Shown here piece by piece: positions 1 to 5,552 of a DNA stretch of 7,811 nucleotides. Below the pieces are notes generated by a model. It was not told where the DNA came from. It searched no databases and saw nothing but the letters and a program-made list of their open reading frames with translations. Position 1 is the stretch's first letter. Each line of letters starts with the position of its first letter. Position numbers and translations under genes: made by a program. Location of the stretch: the NCBI GenBank assembly GCA_021791295.1, contig JAJYWW010000025.1, forward strand, positions 1-7,811, read 5' to 3'. Source of the stretch: a bacterium (GTDB lineage: Bacteria; SZUA-79; Acidulodesulfobacterales; Acidulodesulfobacteraceae).

Positions 1-507
1 GCCTCTTCCTGCTTCTCCCGCTCTTGCGGCTTCGATAGCGGCATTCAACGCCAGCAGATTAATCTGGTCTGTAATAGACACTATCGCGCTTAAAATTTCG
101 TCGGTAAAAAGGGTTAATTTGTATAGCTCGACGGAATCCTGATACGTCTTTTCCAGAGTAGTAAAAGAACTCGAATACATATGGGTTAACGAATCTACGA
201 AATTTTTAATTCCGGTTTTAGATTCAAGACATTTTGATTTAAATTGATTAAACTGCTCGTTGATTTTAGGAAGCTCTTCGGAATCGCTTGCGCATGAGTT
301 TAAAAGATTATCCTTATTGCGGATATCTTCTTCAAGCGAAGCCGCTTTCAACCTTAAAGATTCGATTTCTTTTTTGTATCCGTCGATCGCCGATGCGTTA
401 TCGGCATCTTTCCGTTTTAAAGAAACTTCAAGTTCGCCGTTTTTTTTCTTAAGTTCTTTAATTTCGTCGATTAATTTCTTATACTCGCCGCTTGATAAGA
501 ATTTCAT
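1..507 (-). CDS. Soluble methyl-accepting chemotaxis protein, N-terminal part (continues past the left edge)
   Basis: Reading the minus strand from an ATG at 507 gives 169 uninterrupted codons that run off base 1. Residues 145-169 hold the hallmark of the chemoreceptor signalling hairpin (NLLALNAAIEAARAG at about 150-164, then EAGRG), the region just before the tip that contacts CheA and CheW. Residues 8-66 are rich in Lys, Glu and Leu and look like a coiled coil. There is no signal peptide, no membrane helix and no recognisable periplasmic sensor, so I infer a cytoplasmic receptor. Only about 145 residues precede the hairpin, which is short, so any sensor domain is tiny or lies C-terminal, beyond the window. 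Such layouts are known from TlpD-like receptors with a C-terminal zinc-binding CZB domain, but that part cannot be seen here. The ribosome binding site is poor. The gene lies 125 bases downstream of the flavoprotein gene on the same strand and may have its own promoter. Confidence 0.93.
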   Translation of the reverse strand, partial: MKFLSSGEYKKLIDEIKELKKKNGELEVSLKRKDADNASAIDGYKKEIESLRLKAASLEEDIRNKDNLLNSCASDSEELPKINEQFNQFKSKCLESKTGIKNFVDSLTHMYSSSFTTLEKTYQDSVELYKLTLFTDEILSAIVSITDQINLLALNAAIEAARAGEAGRG

Positions 508-587
508 ATAAAGCACCCGCTTTTACGATATGAGGTTAGTAATTATAATTTTATAATATTATATAAAGAATAATTTCCTTTAAAATG

Positions 588-616
588 ATTTTATATTTTT
601 GTAAAATTTATTGCAA
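588..616 (-). promoter_or_regulatory. Possible promoter for the chemoreceptor gene
   Basis: On the minus strand a TTGCAA (616-611) is followed after 17 bases by TAAAAT (593-588), a fair sigma-70-like pair in the 125-base gap between the flavoprotein stop and the chemoreceptor start. The whole gap is so AT-rich that chance matches are expected. A transcript would start near 581 and carry a leader of about 75 bases. No other feature was seen between 508 and 632. Confidence 0.3.
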
Positions 617-632
617 GAGTTTTTATTATTTT

Positions 633-2444
633 TTAAAAAATTTTATTTGCAACGGCTGAGGCGCTTTTTATGCCGTCTACAGCGCTTGTTATTATGCCTC
701 CCGAATAGCCGGAACCTTCTCCGCAGGGATATAAACCTTTGACGGATAATGATTCAAAATCATCGCCTCTCTTAATTCTAACCGCAGAAGACGTTCCCGT
801 CTCTATTGCGGTTAAAATCGAATTTGAAACAAATCCCTTATATTTTTTTTCGAATTCGATAAGAGAGCCTGCAATAGAACGATTAATAAAATCCGGTACA
901 AGTTCGAACAAATTAAAATATTTTACTGACGGTTTATAAGAAGGTTCAGGTATAAGATTTTTCCGTTTAATGCCGTTATCTAATTTTAAAGCGGAATTCA
1001 AATTAAATCCTGTTTCTTTTTCAGTTTTATCTATTACGTCCGCTATATATTCCGGAGTGTATTGATAAGGTGCGCCGTAACATCCGCCGCCGGCGTTAAA
1101 GGCTTTAATTTCCAAATCTTTTCTAAAAGAAAGAAATCCGCCGTCCAATGAATATTCTTTTTTGTCTAACAGCGCTATAGTATCCGCCCTGACGGCGGCT
1201 ACTATAGCGCTGTTAGAATTTTCCAAATCGCGGTTTGAATAACTCATTCCGTTAACCGATAGAATATTTTCGCCGGAACTGGAATTTATAACTACTCCGC
1301 CAGGACACATGCAGAAAGAATAACCGCCGTATTCCTTAGAAGAGACATTATAATATACTCCGCTGAATTTTAAATCGTTTTTGTTTCTGCCGCCCTTAAA
1401 AAAAAGCGAATCTATAAAATCTCTTTTATGCTCTATCCTGAATCCTACGGCAAAAGGTTTATTTTCTAAAAATACTTTTTTATTTTTCAGCATTTCATAA
1501 GTGTCTATACTGTTAGAACCGGCGGCTAAAATTAAAAAATCCGCAGAAATATTTCTTTTGTCGGTTACCGCCGAAACTATACGATTTTTATCGTCCGTTT
1601 CAAAATCTTTTAATTCTTCTTCAAAAAAAATTTGCGCTCCGCCGTCCGTAAGATAATTTCTTGTATTTCTAAGTATATCGATAAGAATATCGCTGCCTAC
1701 ATGGGGTTTATGCTCTACAAGAATTTTTTTGTCCGCCCCCATTTTTACCAAAAAATTTAAAACGAAAGATACCGCCGCATCGTCTTTTCTCGTCGTTAAT
1801 TTTCCGTCCGAAAAAGTACCCGCTCCGCCTTCTCCAAAAACAACGTTGCTTTTTTTGTTAAATTTTCCTTTATTCAGCAAGGCATTTACGTCTTTTATCC
1901 TTTCTTCTACGCATTTTCCTTTTTCTATCAAAACCGGTCTTATACCATGTTTTAACAAATATACCGCGGCAAAAATACCAGCCGGACCCATGCCCGTTAT
2001 TAAAACCGCCGGTTTATCGCGGTTATTTTTTTTAGTTTTATTTTTATCGGTTTTCCCGGCATTTTCATTTTGCCTCTCGTTTTCAAAATCTAACGAATTT
2101 TCTTCGTAAAAAAGTTTTTCTTCTTCATCCTTTGCTTTTCTTGCTTTGATATCTATGCCGGATAAAATATTTATAATCTCGTCTTCATTTTTACCTGAAA
2201 AGTCAAATTTTATTAAAACTTTATAAACGTTTTTAGGTTCTTTTTGCCTAAAATCGAGAGATTTTTTAATAATTTTTATTTTGCTGCTAAAATCTTTTAT
2301 TTTTATATCGTTTATTGCTTCTGAAGATTTTTCGTTAAAATATTTCAGAAAATAATCCGAAAAAATTTTTTCTTCTTTTTCTAATCCGGTCGTTTCCGAA
2401 TTTTTAATTTTTATCGGTATTTTAAAATCATAAATAAGAATCAT
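633..2444 (-). CDS. FAD-dependent dehydrogenase of the COG2509 type
   Basis: A 603-residue flavoprotein of unknown substrate. The N-terminal part (about 1-100) carries the KKSLDFRQK-type motif near 60-68 typical of this family's small alpha/beta domain. A charged Lys/Glu/Asn-rich linker covers about 103-145. The dinucleotide-binding fold follows, with GMGPAG at 151-156 and the ribose-binding acid E174. Family motifs GEGGAGTFSDGKL (204-216) and CGEGSGYSGGIITSAVDG (574-591) lie around the FAD pocket. The protein is somewhat longer than many relatives, mainly through the linker. These enzymes are annotated as NAD(FAD)-utilising dehydrogenases and no reaction is firmly established, so no function is assigned. 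No membrane segment or signal peptide is seen, so it should be cytosolic. The start ATG lies 12 bases after the stress-protein stop with no clear Shine-Dalgarno sequence, suggesting co-transcription with and coupling to that gene. Confidence 0.87.
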   Translation of the reverse strand: MILIYDFKIPIKIKNSETTGLEKEEKIFSDYFLKYFNEKSSEAINDIKIKDFSSKIKIIKKSLDFRQKEPKNVYKVLIKFDFSGKNEDEIINILSGIDIKARKAKDEEEKLFYEENSLDFENERQNENAGKTDKNKTKKNNRDKPAVLITGMGPAGIFAAVYLLKHGIRPVLIEKGKCVEERIKDVNALLNKGKFNKKSNVVFGEGGAGTFSDGKLTTRKDDAAVSFVLNFLVKMGADKKILVEHKPHVGSDILIDILRNTRNYLTDGGAQIFFEEELKDFETDDKNRIVSAVTDKRNISADFLILAAGSNSIDTYEMLKNKKVFLENKPFAVGFRIEHKRDFIDSLFFKGGRNKNDLKFSGVYYNVSSKEYGGYSFCMCPGGVVINSSSGENILSVNGMSYSNRDLENSNSAIVAAVRADTIALLDKKEYSLDGGFLSFRKDLEIKAFNAGGGCYGAPYQYTPEYIADVIDKTEKETGFNLNSALKLDNGIKRKNLIPEPSYKPSVKYFNLFELVPDFINRSIAGSLIEFEKKYKGFVSNSILTAIETGTSSAVRIKRGDDFESLSVKGLYPCGEGSGYSGGIITSAVDGIKSASAVANKIF

Positions 2445-2456
2445 ATAGGCATCGGA

Positions 2457-2948
2457 TCAGGAAGGGTTTATTAAAGACAGGGCTGATTCTTCTATTAGTT
2501 CTTTTGCCGTTAATTTCGCCGTATTTTTTAGCGGAATTAAAAGCACCGGACACACGGAATGCTTTGCAACGTAAAAAGAAACGGAACCGGATACTATCTC
2601 TTTAATTCCGACTCTTTGATGAGTTCCGACCGCAATTATATCGGAAGCGTTTTTTTTTGCAAAATTGATAATCTCTTCCTGCGGATTGCCTGTATATACT
2701 GATATTTCGTAATTTAAATAATATAAACCGGATTCTTTTAATTTATCCTCTATGGACACGTGTACTTCCGCCGCTTTTGATTTTAAAGAGTTTTTTTTGC
2801 CGGAAAAAGAAAAAATGTCGTAAGGAATGACGTGCAAAATTTGAAATCTCGCTGCGGATTCCCTGAAAAAAGATGCCGCAGACGAAAGCACGAACCCCGT
2901 TTCAAAATTTAAATCGACCGCTAAAAGAATTTTTTTTTCTTTTTCCAT
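2457..2948 (-). CDS. Universal stress protein (UspA family)
   Basis: A 163-residue single-domain Usp protein. It starts with the usual first strand (KKILLAVDL, D12 at the nucleotide-contact position) and has the mid-domain strand ending SVYTGNP (83-89). Near the C-terminus it has VGTHQRVGIKEIVSGSVS (107-124) followed by CPVLLIP (133-139). The classical ATP-binding signature is G-2x-G-9x-G-S/T; here the second Gly is Q111, while G108 and G121-S122 remain, so binding may be altered. The C-terminal 25 residues extend slightly past the usual end. Usp proteins are cytosolic and help survival during starvation or oxidative stress; the specific role here is unknown. It heads a likely minus-strand operon with the flavoprotein gene and is divergent from the ferritin-like gene. 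No Shine-Dalgarno sequence precedes the ATG. The early codons contain a run of nine A residues. Confidence 0.9.
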   Translation of the reverse strand: MEKEKKILLAVDLNFETGFVLSSAASFFRESAARFQILHVIPYDIFSFSGKKNSLKSKAAEVHVSIEDKLKESGLYYLNYEISVYTGNPQEEIINFAKKNASDIIAVGTHQRVGIKEIVSGSVSFYVAKHSVCPVLLIPLKNTAKLTAKELIEESALSLINPS

Positions 2949-2956
2949 ATAATAAT

Positions 2957-2962
2957 ATTATA
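2957..2962 (-). promoter_or_regulatory. -10 box very close to the stress-protein start
   Basis: A perfect TATAAT lies on the minus strand at 2962-2957, with eight bases between it and the ATG at 2948. Transcription six to eight bases downstream would begin at or just before the start codon, giving a leaderless or near-leaderless mRNA. No convincing -35 box was found at 16-18 bases; a TTGAAA lies 14 bases upstream, which is too close for a standard spacer. Confidence 0.35.
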
Positions 2963-3009
2963 CGATTGAAACGTTTTTTTCAAGAAGGCTTTCAATTTAT
3001 GCAGGTTTT

Positions 3010-3018
3010 TGCTATAAT
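3010..3018 (+). promoter_or_regulatory. Extended -10 promoter for the ferritin-like gene
   Basis: TGCTATAAT is a perfect TGnTATAAT extended -10 element. Such promoters need little or no -35 box; only a weak TTTCAA is found at 2990-2995, 17 bases from the TATAAT. Transcription should begin near 3025, leaving a leader of about 60 bases that contains an 11-codon reading frame (3026-3061) and a short palindrome CGATTAATCG at 3055-3064. Confidence 0.55.
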
Positions 3019-3070
3019 TATTAAAATGGAAGAATTTATTAATATTAATATAACCGATTAATCGATTATT

Positions 3071-3077
3071 AAGGAGG
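3071..3077 (+). promoter_or_regulatory. Strong ribosome binding site of the ferritin-like gene
   Basis: AAGGAGG is a near-ideal Shine-Dalgarno sequence with eight bases before the ATG at 3086. It fixes that start and is by far the strongest ribosome binding site in the window, where most other genes have weak sites or none. This suggests high expression. Confidence 0.85.
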
Positions 3078-3085
3078 ATAATAAG

Positions 3086-3340
3086 ATGTGCGACGAACAC
3101 CATTTAGACGACGCTTTAAGCGAAGAAACCAGAAATTTAGAAATGGCAAGACAATCGCTTATTGAAGAATTTCAAGCAATTAACTGGTATCAGGAAAGAA
3201 TAGAATACACCGCCGACGAAGAATTAAAACATATTCTTGCTCATAACAGAGACGAAGAAAAAGAGCATGCAGCAATGCTTATGGAATATATTAGAAAACA
3301 CGACAAAGTTCAGGACGACAAATTCCTTCATCACGATTAA
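3086..3340 (+). CDS. Encapsulated-ferritin-like (EncFtn family) iron-binding protein
   Basis: This 84-residue all-helical protein closely resembles the core of Rhodospirillum rubrum EncFtn as I remember it: NWYQERIEYTADEEL (33-47) and ILAHNRDEEKEHAAM (50-64) match almost residue for residue. By that alignment the ferroxidase ligands are kept as E28, E58 and H61, with W34 at the conserved Trp; the entry-site Glu pair becomes E27 and Q30. EncFtn subunits have two helices and form a four-helix ferritin site only on dimerisation, building a ring that oxidises Fe(II) but cannot store it without an encapsulin cage. The protein ends KFLHHD, with no hydrophobic Gly-Ser-Leu-type cargo-loading peptide, and no encapsulin gene is next to it. 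Both tails carry His and Asp (CDEHHLDD at 2-9). Divergent from the stress-protein gene, with its own promoter. The family is secure; the function without a shell is inferred and open. Confidence 0.9.
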   Translation: MCDEHHLDDALSEETRNLEMARQSLIEEFQAINWYQERIEYTADEELKHILAHNRDEEKEHAAMLMEYIRKHDKVQDDKFLHHD

Positions 3341-3369
3341 AAATAATGCTTTTTAAAACTGCACGCCTA

Positions 3370-3378
3370 TGCTATAAT
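3370..3378 (+). promoter_or_regulatory. Extended -10 promoter for the SRP RNA
   Basis: A second perfect TGCTATAAT, identical to the one before the ferritin-like gene. Initiation about seven bases downstream would fall near 3385, at the foot of the SRP RNA closing stem. No good -35 hexamer is present, which extended -10 promoters tolerate. Its position 30 bases after the ferritin-like stop argues that the RNA is transcribed independently. Confidence 0.6.
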
Positions 3379-3380
3379 TT

Positions 3381-3487
3381 AAAAGAGTAATCCGACGGTA
3401 CGGCATTAAGGCCGAAAACTCCGCCAGGTTCGAAAGAAAGCAACGGTATCGATTCGAGGTGCGCGTATTTAATCGGATTACTCTTTT
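3381..3487 (+). ncRNA. ffs: Signal recognition particle RNA, small bacterial (4.5S) type
   Basis: The RNA partner of Ffh in the signal recognition particle, which targets membrane and secretory proteins to the translocon. The diagnostic domain is at 3421-3446: CCG/CGG stem (3421-3423 with 3444-3446), the asymmetric internal loop strands CCAGG and AGCAA, a TTC/GAA stem (3429-3431 with 3436-3438) and a GAAA GNRA tetraloop at 3432-3435. The lower helix pairs CGAA with TTCG (3413-3416, 3453-3456), GCAT with GTGC (3403-3406, 3459-3462) and TACG with CGTA (3399-3402, 3464-3467). The ends close with a perfect 15-bp stem, 3381-3395 with 3473-3487. There is no Alu domain, so it is the roughly 100-nt form. 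Exact ends are estimated. Compared with E. coli, several G/C positions in the hairpin are A/T, in line with the AT-rich genome. Confidence 0.9.
3473..3487 (+). terminator. Possible terminator built from the SRP RNA 3' closing strand
   Basis: The 3' strand of the 15-bp closing helix ends in CTCTTTT, so the stem is followed by four U residues. It may act as an intrinsic terminator as well as the structural end of the RNA. The U tract is short, and the first strand lies about 78 bases upstream, so efficiency is uncertain. Confidence 0.35.
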
Positions 3488-3495
3488 GTCATTAT

Positions 3496-3618
3496 ATGCT
3501 GCATTTATTGCCGACAGTTGTTATTGCTGCTGTTATTTTATCGGTAAAATACGCAATTATATATTATAATTCTTTAGTTTTTCCTTTATTTTTTTATTCA
3601 TTTTATATTGCTATATAA
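3496..3618 (+). CDS. Possible small hydrophobic membrane peptide (40 residues, doubtful)
   Basis: In the 169-base gap between the SRP RNA and iorA, an ATG at 3496 opens 40 codons ending in TAA at 3618. The product is strongly hydrophobic: residues 4-16 (LLPTVVIAAVILS) could span or enter a membrane, and the second half is rich in Phe, Tyr, Leu and Ile. No Shine-Dalgarno sequence precedes it, no promoter lies directly upstream, and no family is recognised. T-rich DNA encodes hydrophobic residues by chance, so a spurious frame is at least as likely. Confidence 0.18.
   Translation: MLHLLPTVVIAAVILSVKYAIIYYNSLVFPLFFYSFYIAI
3609..3617 (+). promoter_or_regulatory. Possible extended -10 promoter for the ior-paaK operon
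   Basis: TGCTATATA matches the TGn extension plus four of six TATAAT bases and resembles the two TGCTATAAT elements upstream. Initiation near 3624 would leave a leader of about 33 bases before the TTG start of iorA. A perfect TATAAT at 3565-3570 is an alternative but lacks both the TG extension and a -35 box. Confidence 0.35.
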
Positions 3619-3656
3619 AAATATATAACGCAAATAATAAATACGGGCTTAATTTT

Positions 3657-5501
3657 TTGCTTAATAAAACTTTAGACTATTCAAAATTACTTCTTACCGG
3701 TAATGAAGCAATCGCTTTGGGCGGAGCAAAAGCAGGCGTTTATACCGCCGTCGGCTACCCCGGAACGCCGAGTTCGGAAATACTTCCTTATTTATCTAAA
3801 TTAAACGGCAGCGCAATAGTAAACTGGTCTATCAATGAAAAAACAGCGTTAGAAATAGCGATAGGAACGTCTATAGGCTATAAAAGAGCAATGTTTACCG
3901 CTAAACACGTCGGTTTAAACGTCGCTTCCGACCCGCTTATGACTCTTGCGCTTACGGGAGTAAGGGGAGGATTAGTCGTAGTTACCGCCGACGACCCCGG
4001 AATGCACAGTTCTCAAAACGAACAGGACAACAGGCTTTATTCAAAATTTGCGAAAATACCGATGTTTGAACCTTCCGACAGCCAGGAGTGCTTAGACTTT
4101 ACTTCAAAATCTTTCGAAGTAAGCGAAGAATTCGATACTCCGGTTATTTTAAGAACTACTACGAGAATATCCCATTCAAGAAGCGTCGCCGTCTTTTCAG
4201 GCAAATTTCCGCCGAAGGAAGAACTTGAAAATACTAAAAATACCTACAAAAAAGATATAGAAAAATTCGTAATGGTTCCCGTTTATGCAAGGAAAAGACA
4301 TAAAGCCGCTTTGGAAAGATTAAAACGGCTCAAAGATTTTTCTAACCGTTCAGGATTAAACTATGCCGAATATAACGATAAAGAATTCGGCATAATAACA
4401 AGCGGTATTTCATATCAGTACGCCAAAGAAATTGCGCCTTTTGCTTCTTTTTTAAAACTGTCTTTTTCTTATCCGCTACCGGATTTATTAATAAAAGATT
4501 TCGTAAAAAACGTTAAAAACATAGTTATAATTGAAGAATTAGAGCCTTTTATCCAAAACGAAATAGCGTCGTTCGGCATAAAATTAAAAGGAAAAGAATA
4601 TTTTCCGCAGGACGGAGAATTGAATCCCGATATAGTATTATCCGGACTTAAAAAAGCCGGCTTTTTTAAAGGCAAAAAGGCTGGTAAAGAAAAAGGCGCA
4701 GGTAAAGAGTTCGGTATTAGTTTGAGCGATACTATGCCGCCGAGATTTCCGGCTTTGTGCAGCGGATGCCCTCACACTTCGGTATTTTACGCTCTTAAAA
4801 AATTAAAAGTTCCCGTTATGGGCGATATAGGATGTTATACGCTTGGAGCGCTTCCGCCTCTTAGTGCTATGGACAGCTGTATTTCGATGGGGCTTGCGTT
4901 TGGAGCGGCGCAAGGTTTGTCCCTTACAAAATCTTCGCATAAAAAAACAGTAGGAATTTTGGGCGATTCTACCTTCTTTCATTCCGGCATAACTTCTCTT
5001 ATAGACGCAAAATATAATAACGCAAAATTTACCGCTATTATTTTGGACAACTCCACTACGGCGATGACCGGAGGACAGGATCATCCGGGCACGGGAAAAA
5101 ACCTTTCCTTTAACCAATCAATTTCAAATAAAATAGATATTAAAAAAATTATAGAAGGAATAGGAATAGAAGAAATTTTCATCATAGACCCTTATAATTA
5201 CAATGAAACGTTTAAAACTTTAAAAAAAGCGCTTGATTCAAATAATCTTAACGCAGTCATAACCAACAGACCATGCGTATTATACCCCAAAAAAATAGAT
5301 ACCGGGAAAAAATTTAAAATATCGGACGGATGTACGGGATGCGATTTATGTATGCAGACCGGGTGTCCCTCTATACGCTTGCCTTACGGAAAAACCGGCG
5401 CAGTAAAACCTGTTCCTTTTATAGATTCGTCCTGTATAGGATGTTCAGTATGCAAAGATATATGCGTTTTTAATTTTATTGAAGAAATAAAGTTATCTTA
5501 A
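3657..5501 (+). CDS. iorA: Indolepyruvate:ferredoxin oxidoreductase, alpha subunit
   Basis: A 614-residue, full-length alpha subunit of the enzyme that oxidatively decarboxylates indolepyruvate and other aryl-pyruvates with CoA to aryl-acetyl-CoA, reducing ferredoxin. Order of parts: pyrimidine-binding domain with LTGNEAIALGG (13-23) and GYPGTPSSE (33-41); a middle domain; the conserved PPRFPALCSGCPH (361-373); the thiamine diphosphate-binding domain with GDIGCYTLGA (389-398) and GDSTFF (436-441) through DNS at 464-466; and a two-cluster ferredoxin tail. Cluster ligands are C559, C562, C565, C570-Pro and C593, C596, C599, C603. The last Cys is followed by Val, not the usual Pro. A Lys/Gly-rich insertion sits at 338-350. 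The start is TTG at 3657; no in-frame ATG lies nearby, and it leaves the usual short lead before the first motif. A weak GGG at 3645-3647 may serve as ribosome binding site. First gene of a likely operon with iorB and paaK. Confidence 0.95.
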   Translation: MLNKTLDYSKLLLTGNEAIALGGAKAGVYTAVGYPGTPSSEILPYLSKLNGSAIVNWSINEKTALEIAIGTSIGYKRAMFTAKHVGLNVASDPLMTLALTGVRGGLVVVTADDPGMHSSQNEQDNRLYSKFAKIPMFEPSDSQECLDFTSKSFEVSEEFDTPVILRTTTRISHSRSVAVFSGKFPPKEELENTKNTYKKDIEKFVMVPVYARKRHKAALERLKRLKDFSNRSGLNYAEYNDKEFGIITSGISYQYAKEIAPFASFLKLSFSYPLPDLLIKDFVKNVKNIVIIEELEPFIQNEIASFGIKLKGKEYFPQDGELNPDIVLSGLKKAGFFKGKKAGKEKGAGKEFGISLSDTMPPRFPALCSGCPHTSVFYALKKLKVPVMGDIGCYTLGALPPLSAMDSCISMGLAFGAAQGLSLTKSSHKKTVGILGDSTFFHSGITSLIDAKYNNAKFTAIILDNSTTAMTGGQDHPGTGKNLSFNQSISNKIDIKKIIEGIGIEEIFIIDPYNYNETFKTLKKALDSNNLNAVITNRPCVLYPKKIDTGKKFKISDGCTGCDLCMQTGCPSIRLPYGKTGAVKPVPFIDSSCIGCSVCKDICVFNFIEEIKLS

Positions 5502-5552
5502 ATTTAAAAGAATTTAAATTATAAAATAAATAAAAAATTATTGCTAAAATAA

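Noticed and set aside
260..511. Plus-strand 83-codon frame rich in Ser and Phe
   Set aside because: It is antisense to the chemoreceptor gene, whose signalling motif is unmistakable.
739..939. Plus-strand frame opposite the flavoprotein
   Set aside because: Shadow of the FAD-dependent dehydrogenase gene; no family resemblance.
1729..2109. Plus-strand 126-codon frame opposite the flavoprotein
   Set aside because: Antisense to the FAD-binding motif region; composition is that of a reverse-strand shadow.
2873..3103. Overlapping frames on both strands across the stress protein/ferritin intergenic region
   Set aside because: They run through promoters and the start regions of two well-supported genes, and have no recognisable sequence.
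3337..3356. Hairpin TTAAAAA/TTTTTAA after the ferritin stop as a terminator
   Set aside because: The seven-pair stem is entirely A-T and too weak for an intrinsic terminator; it also overlaps the region just upstream of the SRP promoter.
4469..5117. Two minus-strand frames inside iorA
   Set aside because: Antisense to conserved IorA motifs; shadows.
5501..5520. AATTTAAA direct repeat as an operator
   Set aside because: Short, A/T only, within an AT-rich intercistronic gap; no support beyond chance.
5542..5550. TGCTAAAAT before iorB as a promoter
   Set aside because: It ends two bases before the ATG, so transcription would start inside the coding sequence; iorB is better explained as part of the iorA transcript.
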